Below the pieces are notes generated by a model that worked only from the letters and a program-made list of their open reading frames with translations, had not been told where the DNA came from and searched no databases. The position numbers and the translations under genes were made by a program. Source: Spirochaetaceae bacterium (GTDB lineage Bacteria; Spirochaetota; Leptospiria; Leptospirales; Leptonemataceae). From it: a DNA stretch of 64,000 nt. How positions within the stretch are numbered: position 1 is the stretch's first letter; each line of letters opens with the position of its first letter. The DNA is taken from positions 744,001 through 808,000 of the forward strand of contig PCBI01000005.1 of NCBI GenBank assembly GCA_002730875.1, written 5' to 3'. Shown here piece after piece: positions 17,210-26,633 of the stretch.

Positions 17210-18265
17210 TTAGTTCTCTTCTACTTGAAGCAGTACCTTGCCTTTGTTGCTTCCCTGTTTGAAGTATTCCAGAGCCTGCGGCGCCTGGTGGAAAGGAAAT
17301 ACACGGTCTACGAGGGGTGGTTTCCACTTGATTTCCATCATGTCCTCATAGAGTCGCTTGAGTCGGTCCACCTGCGAGTACAGCCAGATCAGGTTGAAGC
17401 CCATCACTGCCTTGTTGGAGCTGATCATCTCCAGGGGATCGATCTTATCCCGAGCCAGATATTGCCAGGCAAGCCGGGCGAAGTTAGGCTTGTTTCCCTG
17501 CGGCATGAAATTTGCGGATCCAAAGTAGATGAGGCGGCCTGCCGGGTTCAATCGCTTATAGAGCGGCTTGAAATAGGGCGCCCCGATGGCATCAAATACC
17601 ACATCAAAGCCGGAGCGATTGAATCGCTTCAGCTTATGATCCAGCTCCAGCGCAAAGCCTCGCCGGGTGCGAACAATGATCTGGTCTCGGGAAAGTCCCA
17701 TTTCCTTTTCCAGAAACTCCATCTTGGCATTGCTGCCGACCGAGACGATGGGTAGAGCTCCAAAGTGATCGCAAACTTGTAGAGCATGGAGTCCCACACC
17801 ACCCGCGCCAGAATGAATAAACACAGTGCCGGTGGAATCCATTCGGGAGATGGCGCCCTGGTCCTCCAGCCCGTAATAGGCTGTGAGAGCTTGAACGGGG
17901 AAAGATGCCGCCTGCGCCAGGCTCCACTTTGAAGGAATCTTGCGAAGATAACGAGCGTCGGCATTGATGTGTGTGGCGTAACCGCCAAAGCGAGTGAGTC
18001 CCATCACCGAATCGCCCTTTTTGAAGCCGGTCTTCTTGCCCGGTCCTACTTCTTCCACTACGCCTGAGTACTCAAGGCCGGGAATGAAACTTCCTTTTGG
18101 AGTGGCGCTATACAATCCCAGAACGGCGAACACATCCGCCAGGTTCAGCCCACAATGACTGACCTTTACCCGGACCTCCCCTTCCACCGGCTCGGGAAGC
18201 GGGATCTCCCGAATTCTAAGGTTGTTCAAATTACCTGCCGATTTCTGAATCCAAGCCTGTGCCAT
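17210..18265 (-). CDS. MDR-family zinc-independent oxidoreductase (quinone reductase/VAT1-like)
   Basis: Medium-chain dehydrogenase/reductase of 351 aa. The GroES-like N-terminal domain shows VKVSHCGLNLADVFAVLGLY and PGLEYSGVVEEVGPG; the nucleotide-binding domain has HSGAGGVG (~151-158). Catalytic and structural zinc cysteines of alcohol dehydrogenases are missing, which places it with quinone oxidoreductases, synaptic VAT1-like proteins and enoyl reductases. The C-terminus GKVLLQVEEN is typical of this branch. NADPH is the probable cofactor; the substrate is unknown. It may be co-transcribed with the downstream SDR gene, suggesting acyl-chain or aldehyde metabolism, though the 175-bp gap makes this uncertain. 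Confidence 0.85.
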   Translation of the reverse strand: MAQAWIQKSAGNLNNLRIREIPLPEPVEGEVRVKVSHCGLNLADVFAVLGLYSATPKGSFIPGLEYSGVVEEVGPGKKTGFKKGDSVMGLTRFGGYATHINADARYLRKIPSKWSLAQAASFPVQALTAYYGLEDQGAISRMDSTGTVFIHSGAGGVGLHALQVCDHFGALPIVSVGSNAKMEFLEKEMGLSRDQIIVRTRRGFALELDHKLKRFNRSGFDVVFDAIGAPYFKPLYKRLNPAGRLIYFGSANFMPQGNKPNFARLAWQYLARDKIDPLEMISSNKAVMGFNLIWLYSQVDRLKRLYEDMMEIKWKPPLVDRVFPFHQAPQALEYFKQGSNKGKVLLQVEEN

Positions 18266-18364
18266 AGGTCATGTTTGTATCGGCGACTTCGCTGGCAAGT
18301 TTAGCGGGGACCGATGGATAGCCTGCCTGGATCGACGGCCATGAGAGATTCTACGATTAAGTCT

Positions 18365-19195
18365 TTAGAAGGGAGTACCGAGAAGCACATCGCTCAAGTT
18401 TGCCATAAAGGGAGCGATGATCAGGGCCGGCAGAAGATTGAGGACCTTGACGCTTTTGAGCTCCAGTATCTCAAGCGCCAGGCCAAGCAACAGTAAGCCG
18501 CCTACGCCACTCAAATGAGACATTTCCCAGGGCCCCAGGTAAGGCGAAATGTAGTGCGCCGCCAGTGTTAGCACAGACTGAAACAGAAACAAAGGTACAG
18601 CCACAAACAGAATGGAGCCTCCCAAAGCAGCCGCCAGCGCCACCGAGGAAATCCCGTCCAGGACGGACTTCGCATACAGGATATCCGGGCCGCGACCCAT
18701 TCCTTCCTCCAAACACCCAAGCACCGTCATACTGCCAACGCAAAATAGCAGGAAAGCATTCAGGATACCTTGAATCGATCGGGAGAGTTGATTTGAACCT
18801 TCTTCGGAAATCGCCTGGCTTTCTTTTTCTGCCTTATCCTGGAGCGCTCCTGGTCCCGCATGCTTTGTCGCGTTCCTTTCCATTTCTGCAGTTTCTGTCG
18901 AGCCGGTGGTTTCGTTTTTCCCACTGGTAGGATGAAAACGTTGAATCAGGTTTCGCAGTCTTTCGTCGAGACGAAGGGCCGAGCCAATCAGTCCTCCGGA
19001 TATGAGGGATAGAAGGCCAATAATCGGATCCCGCATGTCCAGCGATAATTGCATCCCCATATAGAGGGTGAACAATCCGATAGCTACGAAAAGTGTTTTG
19101 CTTATGCGCGCGGGTAGCCGATTCCCCAGCAGAGCGCCCAGCGAAGCTCCTGCCAGTACCGCCAGAGTATTAATGAGTGTTCCCTGAAGTATCAC
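18365..19195 (-). CDS. DUF554 family membrane protein
   Basis: Polytopic inner-membrane protein of the DUF554 (YqgA/YdfK-like) family. The N-terminus GTLINTLAVLAGASLGALLGNRLP and the later SVLDGISSVALAAALGGSILF segment are typical of this group; about seven membrane helices are visible. The family has no established function, although a transport role is often suggested. Between helices 3 and 4 (about residues 92-145) there is a ~50-residue polar, Glu/Thr/Lys-rich loop longer than in the usual ~225-residue proteins. The start overlaps the carbonic anhydrase stop by 4 bp, so the two are translationally coupled. Confidence 0.85.
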   Translation of the reverse strand: MILQGTLINTLAVLAGASLGALLGNRLPARISKTLFVAIGLFTLYMGMQLSLDMRDPIIGLLSLISGGLIGSALRLDERLRNLIQRFHPTSGKNETTGSTETAEMERNATKHAGPGALQDKAEKESQAISEEGSNQLSRSIQGILNAFLLFCVGSMTVLGCLEEGMGRGPDILYAKSVLDGISSVALAAALGGSILFVAVPLFLFQSVLTLAAHYISPYLGPWEMSHLSGVGGLLLLGLALEILELKSVKVLNLLPALIIAPFMANLSDVLLGTPF

Positions 19196-19821
19196 ACCAA
19201 AAGAGAAAGCTCTTCGCTTTGTTCTACAGAATTGACCGAGACATTCAAATCCTTAAGCATGCCATCTCTGATTTGATAGAACCATCCATGCAGAATTGGA
19301 AAGTCTTCCTTCTCCCATTTGTCCCGGATGAAGGATACCTTGGAAAGGTTCCAGACCTGTTGTCGCACATTGATCATGGCCATGGCATCGCTGCGATCCC
19401 GTTCATCTGTAATCTTTTGGAGCTCATCAAAGTGGTAATGGTACACATCCTTGATGTGATTTAGCCAGTTTTCCAGGAACCCGAAGTTCTTCCCGGACAT
19501 GGCAGCTTCAATGCCTCCGCAGGAGGAATGGCCGCAAACTATGATATGTTTTACTTTGAGATATTCCACGGCGTAGTTGATGACGCTCAGTAGATTGATA
19601 TCTGAATGCACCACCAGATTGGCGATGTTTCGATGGACGAAGATGGAACCCGGCATGCTGCCCGTGATCTCGGTGGCGGGCACCCGGCTATCGGAGCAGC
19701 CAATCCATAAGAAGCGGGGACTCTGTCCTTCGGCCAGCTTATCGAAGAAAGCTGGATTGGCCTTCTTCACATCGACCAGCCATCGCAGGTTACCTTCCAG
19801 GAGTTCTTTGTAGGATTCCAT
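19192..19821 (-). CDS. beta-class carbonic anhydrase
   Basis: Interconverts CO2 and bicarbonate. Zinc ligands C42 (CSDSRVPA), H98 and C101 (CGHSSCGG), with the catalytic Asp44/Arg46 dyad, are all intact. 209 residues with the usual IFVHRNIANLV segment; the C-terminal VWEKEDFPILHGWFYQIRDG-like end identifies the bacterial beta-CA subgroup. No signal peptide, so it is cytoplasmic. The gene sits between a radical SAM gene (32-bp overlap at 19790-19821) and a DUF554 gene (4-bp overlap), a very compact three-gene unit. Confidence 0.95.
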   Translation of the reverse strand: MESYKELLEGNLRWLVDVKKANPAFFDKLAEGQSPRFLWIGCSDSRVPATEITGSMPGSIFVHRNIANLVVHSDINLLSVINYAVEYLKVKHIIVCGHSSCGGIEAAMSGKNFGFLENWLNHIKDVYHYHFDELQKITDERDRSDAMAMINVRQQVWNLSKVSFIRDKWEKEDFPILHGWFYQIRDGMLKDLNVSVNSVEQSEELSLLV

Positions 19822-20701
19822 TCTCTCCCACCTTCTTCGGATCAGTTTCTGAAGAAAGCCTTTTTCCGGCGAGGTGGTCGTGGTTGCAAACCGAGCAAGG
19901 GTGAGGACGTCCCTCCTGGCGGGCCCGGGAGTTTACCTCGGAAGGATAATTCTTAAGTCCCTGGAGATAGGAGTGGTAAATGATTCGCGAACGTTCCTCC
20001 AGGGATTCCGAGTCCTGACCTTCATGTATTTGATCTGCGAAATTGCCTACTACCGGGCTTTGCGGCAAACAACACAGATGGACCGAACGATCCGGACCAT
20101 TAACCAGCATTCCTGAGATACGGGCGAAGCAGGCTCTGCCCGGAATGCCAGTGGGAAGATACTTCTGCATCCAATTGGGCTTGTATCCGCTCAGGTCTTC
20201 GCTTCCTCTTCCGGTAGGAAAAAAGGTGGGATTGAAGTAGAACTCCACCATTCCCTTATGGGCTCGTCCGTATTGCTGAACCTTTTCCCGAATGCTGTCG
20301 GTGGCGGTGTCTGGATTGACGATGATTTTCAGTTTTTCGGGTCCCAGAATGTCCACCAGAGGTTCCTCTTTGCCAGGCCGCAAGGTGCTGTACATGTAGA
20401 ATCGGTCGAAGGATGGACGGTCTTTGAGCGATCGGGCCAGGGAGTACATGTAGTCCGGACGAAGCATGGGTTCCCCCCCGTACACATGCACCTGCTGTTT
20501 TCTGCCTGTATTCTCATAAAGCCGATCCATCAGCGCAAACAAGATTGGCTCCCCGGCCTGTAGATCCGCAGGAGGCTTTCCGGGAAGGGAATCCACGCAG
20601 CAGAAGTCGCACATGTACGGGCATTCCCAGAAGGGAACATAGAAGATGCGATCCAGGGAATTCAGACCGGCCACATGTCGGGCGATTAACGATAATTTCA
20701 T
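19790..20701 (-). CDS. radical SAM protein with C-terminal cysteine cluster
   Basis: Radical SAM signature CPYMCDFC (C27, C31, C34; CX3CX2C) preceded by FYVPFWE, followed by the GGEP-type SAM-binding motif YGGEPMLRPDY. Downstream, HLCCLPQS and HPCSVCNHDH form a SPASM-like set of cysteines that may hold an auxiliary Fe-S cluster, as in peptide-modifying or anaerobic-maturase relatives. I took the ATG at 20701; an in-frame GTG at 20740 would add 13 residues without a clear ribosome-binding site. The 3' end overlaps the carbonic anhydrase gene by 32 bp. No precursor peptide gene is evident nearby, so the substrate is unknown. Confidence 0.85.
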   Translation of the reverse strand: MKLSLIARHVAGLNSLDRIFYVPFWECPYMCDFCCVDSLPGKPPADLQAGEPILFALMDRLYENTGRKQQVHVYGGEPMLRPDYMYSLARSLKDRPSFDRFYMYSTLRPGKEEPLVDILGPEKLKIIVNPDTATDSIREKVQQYGRAHKGMVEFYFNPTFFPTGRGSEDLSGYKPNWMQKYLPTGIPGRACFARISGMLVNGPDRSVHLCCLPQSPVVGNFADQIHEGQDSESLEERSRIIYHSYLQGLKNYPSEVNSRARQEGRPHPCSVCNHDHLAGKRLSSETDPKKVGENGILQRTPGR

Positions 20702-20881
20702 CTGCTCAAGGTTTCGAATGGGAGTTCGCTGTAGCGACACAGGAACAGTCAGTGTAATCAGAGATACCCGATTTGACTACCCGGTTCTGGAATGCCTGAC
20801 CGAAAAGGGTTCGCGAAACAGATGGGCTCGTTGCAGTGAAGGCGCAGATTGAGCAAAGCGGTGTGTAGATATCCGACTCGT

Positions 20882-21790
20882 CTAGAGCGAATGCACATTG
20901 GTCTTCTTGAAGGAGTATACCATCATATCGCCCTGGCCCAGAAGCTTTACCGTGCGATCAGCTACCGATTTCATTAGCCTGTACCCGACTCCCATTCCTT
21001 CGAAGGCCGTAAATCCGGAACCATACGTAATTCTTTTCTGTGCTTGCAGGCCGTGGCGACGGGCAAGTTTTTCCATGGTATTTGTTGAGAAGTAGAACAG
21101 GTGCTCCGGTACATTCAAAAAGCGCCAGGAAGGACCCTGGACCTTTGACAGCGCCCCCCATCGACAGGTGGAAAGGATGAGCATTCCTCCGGGTTTGAGC
21201 ATGGAGCTGATTTTCTTCATCGCTTCGGAAGGACTGCGAAGATGTTCGATAGAAGCCCACAGAGTGATCAGGTCATAAGGGCTTTCCGGTTGGAACTGTA
21301 AGAAATCCTGTATGTGTATTCGCAGTCCCATTTCGCGGATTCCCGCCGCGGCTACGGATTCGCTGAGTTCAATCCCTTCGGCCTGCCAGCCCCGACTTTC
21401 CAGGAATTCTACGAAGAACCCTCCGGCGCATCCTACATCCAGGGCGCGGCGTTCTTCTTGTCTGAATCGCTGGTCCTCGAAATCCAGAAATTCCACATCC
21501 TTCAGGTTCATGAGCCATACTTTTTGCAGCTGCTTTCGCATCGCGGCGGACATGTAATTGTCGTAACCGCGTTCCGTGCGCCTGGAGAAGTACTGCTCTC
21601 CATAGCACTTCTTTAGTTCTTCATCATCTGGCCTGGGCAGGGTCTGCACCAGCGAGCAATCCTGGCATCTGTAGATTCCAAACTCCTGACCGCCTTCAGA
21701 GGATTTTGAGAAGAGAAACTGGAATCGGGCCCCGCCGCATAGATCGCAGCGCTCCCGATCCTTTAGCCCGGTTTTTTGAATTGCCTGCAC
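20882..21790 (-). CDS. class I SAM methyltransferase with N-terminal zinc-ribbon
   Basis: The N-terminus carries two Cys pairs (CDLCGG and CQDC) forming a putative zinc ribbon, followed by the SAM-binding motif ALDVGCAGGFFVEFLESRGW (~116-135) and IRIHIQDF/DLITLWASIEHL. This architecture (zinc ribbon plus Methyltransf_23-like domain) is common in sugar or small-molecule C/O-methyltransferases of polysaccharide gene sets and in unassigned methyltransferases. The substrate cannot be read from the sequence. 302 aa. Divergent from the ferredoxin gene with only 27 bp between starts; 180 bp upstream of the radical SAM gene on the same strand. Confidence 0.85.
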   Translation of the reverse strand: MQAIQKTGLKDRERCDLCGGARFQFLFSKSSEGGQEFGIYRCQDCSLVQTLPRPDDEELKKCYGEQYFSRRTERGYDNYMSAAMRKQLQKVWLMNLKDVEFLDFEDQRFRQEERRALDVGCAGGFFVEFLESRGWQAEGIELSESVAAAGIREMGLRIHIQDFLQFQPESPYDLITLWASIEHLRSPSEAMKKISSMLKPGGMLILSTCRWGALSKVQGPSWRFLNVPEHLFYFSTNTMEKLARRHGLQAQKRITYGSGFTAFEGMGVGYRLMKSVADRTVKLLGQGDMMVYSFKKTNVHSL

Positions 21791-21817
21791 GATTGCTTAA
21801 AACATCGTCATCAATCA

Positions 21818-22468
21818 ATGGATCGAAAGGACTTTTTCAGCCGGGGCATCAAGGATCTCACCCGCAAAGCCTATCGTACTCCACCCGGACAGTGGCTGGA
21901 CAAGAATCTGCAGGCCATGTCCAATCTGCTCAGTCCGGCCTGGGGCTTTGGCCTATCGGCGGAGAAACCGTCAGACCCCGAGCCCGGAAGTACCAGAAAC
22001 GCAGGGCTGCCCCGGCCACCGGGAGCATTGCCGCCAAAACAGTTTCTGGAAGCATGCACTGCCTGCGGCGATTGTATAGTGGCCTGCCCCTACGGCGCTG
22101 TGTTTGTTCTTCCGGATGTGCATGGACCAGTACTTGATCCGAATCACATAGCCTGCCATCTTTGCGAGGATTATCCCTGCATAGAGGCCTGCCCGGAGGA
22201 TGCGCTTTCGCCCCTGGATGAAGGTGTGCTTCCCGGATTCGGAGTGGCGGAAGTATATGCCGAAGCGTGCCTGAACTCTGATCGCAAGAAGGGTCAGAAG
22301 CGATGCCGAGAGTGTCTCCACCATTGCCCGGTGGAGGACGTGATTCGATACGATCGCCAGGGGCTGCCGGAAATTGAGAAGAATTGCACTGGTTGCGGAG
22401 TCTGTGTGGAGAATTGCCCTACCGGCGCATTGAAGGTTGCCTGGGGAACTCCGGATCCTCTCCAGTAG
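21818..22468 (+). CDS. ferredoxin-type protein with four [4Fe-4S] motifs
   Basis: 216 residues from the ATG at 21818 (an in-frame ATG at 21776 would overlap the divergent gene). Four cysteine clusters are visible in order: CTACGDCIVACP, CHLCEDYPCIEACP, CRECLHHCP and CTGCGVCVENCP. This resembles NapF/NapG/MauM-type polyferredoxins, which pass electrons to periplasmic or cytoplasmic oxidoreductases. The N-terminus (FFSRGIKDLTRKAYRTPP) is basic but not a twin-arginine signal, so a cytoplasmic or membrane-peripheral NapF-like location is more likely. No matching oxidoreductase is adjacent; the partner is unknown. Confidence 0.85.
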   Translation: MDRKDFFSRGIKDLTRKAYRTPPGQWLDKNLQAMSNLLSPAWGFGLSAEKPSDPEPGSTRNAGLPRPPGALPPKQFLEACTACGDCIVACPYGAVFVLPDVHGPVLDPNHIACHLCEDYPCIEACPEDALSPLDEGVLPGFGVAEVYAEACLNSDRKKGQKRCRECLHHCPVEDVIRYDRQGLPEIEKNCTGCGVCVENCPTGALKVAWGTPDPLQ

Positions 22469-22586
22469 ATCCTGGCCGTCCATTTCTAACAGCGATAAGT
22501 AAGCCAAACAATCTACCTGAATCGATTTGCTCGGCACCTTCAGGGAATGGGATTGACATTTCAGGTGTGCGGCCCCAGGGTATGGT

Positions 22587-23345
22587 GTGGATAAGGTTAA
22601 AAAAGGCGGACTGCTCTTTTCTCTATTTGTCTGGGTTTCTGTGGTTCTGATTACCCTGTTCTACGGACTCCTGGTTATGCCCTTTGTTTTGTTTCGCGCG
22701 TCCGGAATCATCCACTGGTTTGCCACAATGTGGGGCCGCACTTTGCTCAAACTTTCCTTTTCCAGAGTTACTGTCCACGGCAAGGAAAAGGTCTTTCGAG
22801 AGGGCCCGGTCATCTTCTTAAGCAATCATCAGAGCATGTTCGATATTGGAGTGTTCTATCATTTCCTGGATGTGGCAGTTCAGTTTCGCTGGATGGCCAA
22901 GGCATCGCTGTTCAAGATTCCAATCATGGGCTGGGCCATGAGTGCGGCTGGCTATATCCCCGTGGAACGGGACGATAGAAAGAAAGCTCTGCAATCCATG
23001 TTCAATGCCGCCGATCAGATCCGCCAGGGCAAAAGCGTTATCATCTTCCCGGAAGGAACACGGGGAAAACCCGACGGAAGGCTTTTGAAGTTCAAAAAGG
23101 GGGGCTTTATACTTGCGAAGAAAGCGAACGTTACGCTGCAGCCGGTGACCATATGGGGCGCGCATGAAATCATGCCTCCTCAAAGAGACAAGAAACTACA
23201 AAGACTCAATCGTGGGCATATCCATGTGTATATCCACGATCCGATTCCGCCGGAAGCCTATTCCGGTTTATCTGTTGACGCTCTCTCCGATCTCATCAAA
23301 GAAAAAATCGAAGAATCCACCGTTTCGGAGCAGGCAGGAGCTTGA
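22587..23345 (+). CDS. plsC: 1-acyl-sn-glycerol-3-phosphate acyltransferase (PlsC-like)
   Basis: Acylates lysophosphatidate or another lysolipid in phospholipid synthesis at the inner membrane. Catalytic HX4D is NHQSMFD (~73-79), and FPEGTRGK (~151-158) binds the phosphate. One or two N-terminal membrane segments (LFVWVSVVLITLFYGLLV) precede the domain. The start is GTG at 22587; no in-frame ATG fits. The stop is directly followed by the ATG of the hybrid kinase gene (0 bp spacing). The symbol is by family; an acyltransferase of a paralogous lysolipid pathway is possible. Confidence 0.9.
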   Translation: MDKVKKGGLLFSLFVWVSVVLITLFYGLLVMPFVLFRASGIIHWFATMWGRTLLKLSFSRVTVHGKEKVFREGPVIFLSNHQSMFDIGVFYHFLDVAVQFRWMAKASLFKIPIMGWAMSAAGYIPVERDDRKKALQSMFNAADQIRQGKSVIIFPEGTRGKPDGRLLKFKKGGFILAKKANVTLQPVTIWGAHEIMPPQRDKKLQRLNRGHIHVYIHDPIPPEAYSGLSVDALSDLIKEKIEESTVSEQAGA

Positions 23346-26300
23346 ATGAGGCTTCTGCGAAGGCCTCATAGCATAGTATCTGGCCTTCTCCTTGCCCTGG
23401 CTGTTTCCTGTAGCCCGGAGCCTCAGTATACCCGAATAGATCTGGCGCCGTCGCCGCTCTATGTAGTGGCTGGCACTGCTGATCCGTTTCCCGAAGACCT
23501 GACGACGCTTTCGAATCTTCGCATTTTTGCCGGCTTTCCCCTGGCTCCCCTGCATCACTTTGATCTGAACCCGGCGGATTCGCTGGTAGACTTCACCATT
23601 TATGCTCCTCTGCATCTGACGAAAGAACGCCTGGATGACTTAACAAGTCCGGCGCTCTTTTTTCCCGGTCTGGGAGAGAACTTTGCTATTTTTCTCAATG
23701 GCCATCCACTTGCCCGAGAGATTCATATCCGCGGGGGCGAAATAGAGAGACGACGCACTGAACTATCCTACGCGGTCCCTGTGCGACGAGAATTTCTCAA
23801 GCCAGGAGAGAACCTATTAACTATTCAGCTGCTGGGAGAAATGCCCCCGGATGGCAAGGCGGGCCCGGTCCCTGGCTTGTTCTATGATGGGGGCTACTTT
23901 CTGGGAGAGCTACAGGATGCCCGAGATCAGAGTATAGATCTATTCAACATTATCCTGGTTTCGCTGTACCTGGCTTTTGGTTTTTATTTTCTATTCATCT
24001 TCGTTCGTCGGCCCGAGGAATTGTACGGTCTTCACTTCTTTCTTTTTACTCTGGGAACTTTTGGCTTCTACTTTTTTCGCACCCGGATCGCCTACGATCT
24101 CATCGCCAACACGGAGCATTTGACCCGTTGGGAGAATGCGTCGATATTCTTCCTGCCCGGCGTACTGATGCTCTTTTTGATTACCTACCTTCGACATCGA
24201 GAGCCAATGCCTATTTGGGGATGGACAGTGGGAGGGTTGAACGCTCTGTTTTCGCTTCTGGTATTGATTGTTCCTTTCTCGTTGGTGGCGGATCTGGTGG
24301 CTTACTGGAGACTCATACAAATCCCGCTAATGATCTGGCTGCCAATCTTCATGATCATCAGTATTCGGAGAAAGGATCGGGATGCGGGTAAGTTCTTCAT
24401 CGCATTGGGATTTTTACTTTCGGCTGCCGTCTTCGATCTTATCAATAGTCTGTTCAACCTGGTCTCCATGGAGCCCACGTTTCGTTGGGGATTCTTTGGC
24501 TACGCAGGTCTCCTGGTGGCGATCATGGGAAACCGTTTCTTGATTTCTTTGCGCGCCTCCGAGGACCTGAACCAGAAGCTAGAGCTGGCCCGCGCCGAGC
24601 TGGAAGAGGCAGGCAGGATGCGCGACACATTCGTCGCGGCGGCTTCGCATGAGATCCGAACGCCGGTGCATGGAATCCTGGGGATCTCCCGAATACTACT
24701 GCTCGAGAAAAACCCCGGAGCGGAGCCGCTTAGCCCGTCGCTCAGGCATTCCCTGGAACTGATTCGGGAAAGCGCCGTTCGCCTTGGGCGGCTGGTAGAC
24801 GATTTTGTGGACCATAACCGACTCAAAGAAGGTCAGCTTGCCATCAATCGGACCGCTGTGCGTCTCTTTCCGGTAGTAGAATACTGCGTCGCATCGCTTC
24901 GCAGCCAGGTTCTGGAAAGGCCGGTGGAAATGGTCAACAATGTGGATCCGAGCCTGGCCCCTCTCTATGCGGATGAGCTCAGGTTACAGCAAATCATATT
25001 GAATCTTATGGGCAATGCGCTGAAATTCACCCGCGAAGGAAGCGTTACCATAAGCGCCCGGAGTCTGGAGGATTATATTGAGGTTCAGATCCGCGATACC
25101 GGCATAGGGATTCCTCCGGATAAAAGAGAGGAGATCTTCCAGCCCTTCAACCAGGCCAATCAATCCATTGCTCGGAGTTATGGGGGTACCGGCCTCGGTC
25201 TATACATCGTGAGGCAGCTAGTGGAGCTTCATGGCGGTCAGGTGGATCTACAGAGTCGTCCGGGTCGCGGCTCCACCTTCAGTTTCACGATTCCCTTCTA
25301 CAGTCAATCCAGGCCGCCGGAATTGCTGGAGCCCCAGAGCCCGGAAAACGGTCGAGCGCTGAAACAATTTCGCCTACTGGAAGAGGTTACCCGACAGAGC
25401 GCACAGGTCTTCAAAAGCGATAATCAGAGTCCACGTGTTCTGGTTGTCGATGATGAAAGCATAAATGCGGCGGTGCTCCGCGGTATTCTGGAACCGGCCG
25501 GATTCGAAATAGAGATCAAGAAGAATGCTCGGGATGCGATCTACTATCTGCAGAGCGGAGGCCGAGCGGATCTTGCGTTGTTGGATCTGATGCTGGGAGG
25601 AATGTCGGGAATCGATCTGTGCCTGTGGATTCGCGAATCTTATTTGCCGGTGGATCTACCTGTTCTGATTCTTACGGCCCATGGCGACAACGACCGAATG
25701 GTGGAAGGATTTGCCGCCGGAGCCAACGACTACCTGGAGAAGCCAGTGGATCCGGTGGAACTTCTGGCCCGGGTGCGAACGCTTGTTGATCTTCGCTTCT
25801 CTTCGCGGGAAAAGTCGGAACTATTGAGCTATCGTCAGGAACTGCAGATAGCGCGGAAAATCCACCGGGAACTTCTGCCACTGGAGTTGCCCAATGCGGA
25901 CGGCGTAAATGTCTGCGCTCGCTATTTGCCCCGAGGTGATCTGGGTGGGGACTACTACGATGTTCGGGTGGTGGATGGAGGGACGGTGGCCTTTTTGGCC
26001 GACGTTACCGGTCACGGCATTGGGGCTGCGCTCGGGGCTGCCATGGTGCGGGTTGCCTTTCTACTTCAAAGGGAAAAGTGGCAGGATCCTGCCGAAGTGT
26101 TATGTGGTATAAATCGCATATTGCTGGATGCGGGTAGTTCGCAGCTGGTAACCGGTCTTTGCGCTTTTCTGGATCCGCAGACCAATTCGGTCCATCTGGC
26201 AAGAGCCGGTCATTTGCCGGCTGCGCTGCTACGAGCGGACGGCCAGGTGGAGACCCTGTTTCCCCGGGGGCGTGTCATGGGCTGGCTTCGCGATTTGAAA

Positions 26301-26564
26301 ACCGAGCCAATCGTACACCCGGTTCTGGAAGGAGACAGGTTGATTCTGTTCACCGACGGAGTTACCGAGCTTCGCAATGAAGCCGGGGAGTTTCTGGGAG
26401 AGCAGCGGGTCCTGGAATTCCTGCGATCCGAGAGCCATAGATCCTCGGAGGAGCTATCCGATGCGCTGATGGAGTTTGTCCATTCCTGGCAGTCCGAACC
26501 CCAGGACGACATAGCCGTGGTAATCATGGAGCGTAGCGCTGTTCCTAGCGCGGCCAATGTTTGA
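23346..26564 (+). CDS. lipoprotein-anchored 7TMR-DISM hybrid histidine kinase with PP2C/SpoIIE phosphatase output
   Basis: One 1072-residue chain with, in order: lipobox ALAVSC (Cys22); an extracytoplasmic beta-rich sensor (~25-190) like the DISM extracellular domain; seven membrane helices (~197-405, 7TMR-DISM); a HisKA domain with H435 in ASHEIRTP; a HATPase domain with N553/N557, DTGIGIP and GGTGLGL; a receiver with VDDES and phospho-acceptor D747; and a C-terminal SpoIIE/RsbU PP2C phosphatase with GGDYYD (~867-872) and ADVTGHGIG. All catalytic residues are present. RsbU-like outputs usually dephosphorylate an anti-anti-sigma factor, so partner switching is an inference; no such gene is nearby. 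It starts immediately after plsC. Confidence 0.93.
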   Translation: MRLLRRPHSIVSGLLLALAVSCSPEPQYTRIDLAPSPLYVVAGTADPFPEDLTTLSNLRIFAGFPLAPLHHFDLNPADSLVDFTIYAPLHLTKERLDDLTSPALFFPGLGENFAIFLNGHPLAREIHIRGGEIERRRTELSYAVPVRREFLKPGENLLTIQLLGEMPPDGKAGPVPGLFYDGGYFLGELQDARDQSIDLFNIILVSLYLAFGFYFLFIFVRRPEELYGLHFFLFTLGTFGFYFFRTRIAYDLIANTEHLTRWENASIFFLPGVLMLFLITYLRHREPMPIWGWTVGGLNALFSLLVLIVPFSLVADLVAYWRLIQIPLMIWLPIFMIISIRRKDRDAGKFFIALGFLLSAAVFDLINSLFNLVSMEPTFRWGFFGYAGLLVAIMGNRFLISLRASEDLNQKLELARAELEEAGRMRDTFVAAASHEIRTPVHGILGISRILLLEKNPGAEPLSPSLRHSLELIRESAVRLGRLVDDFVDHNRLKEGQLAINRTAVRLFPVVEYCVASLRSQVLERPVEMVNNVDPSLAPLYADELRLQQIILNLMGNALKFTREGSVTISARSLEDYIEVQIRDTGIGIPPDKREEIFQPFNQANQSIARSYGGTGLGLYIVRQLVELHGGQVDLQSRPGRGSTFSFTIPFYSQSRPPELLEPQSPENGRALKQFRLLEEVTRQSAQVFKSDNQSPRVLVVDDESINAAVLRGILEPAGFEIEIKKNARDAIYYLQSGGRADLALLDLMLGGMSGIDLCLWIRESYLPVDLPVLILTAHGDNDRMVEGFAAGANDYLEKPVDPVELLARVRTLVDLRFSSREKSELLSYRQELQIARKIHRELLPLELPNADGVNVCARYLPRGDLGGDYYDVRVVDGGTVAFLADVTGHGIGAALGAAMVRVAFLLQREKWQDPAEVLCGINRILLDAGSSQLVTGLCAFLDPQTNSVHLARAGHLPAALLRADGQVETLFPRGRVMGWLRDLKTEPIVHPVLEGDRLILFTDGVTELRNEAGEFLGEQRVLEFLRSESHRSSEELSDALMEFVHSWQSEPQDDIAVVIMERSAVPSAANV

Positions 26565-26633
26565 CGGGCTAGGAATACTCCTCTATGACAGCGCCCCATA
26601 ACTTCAATCGGGCCCTATAGCTTTAAAGGCGCT

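Noticed and set aside
17129..17755. 208-codon + strand frame opposite the MDR gene
   Set aside because: Overlaps the well-supported minus-strand oxidoreductase and has no family features.
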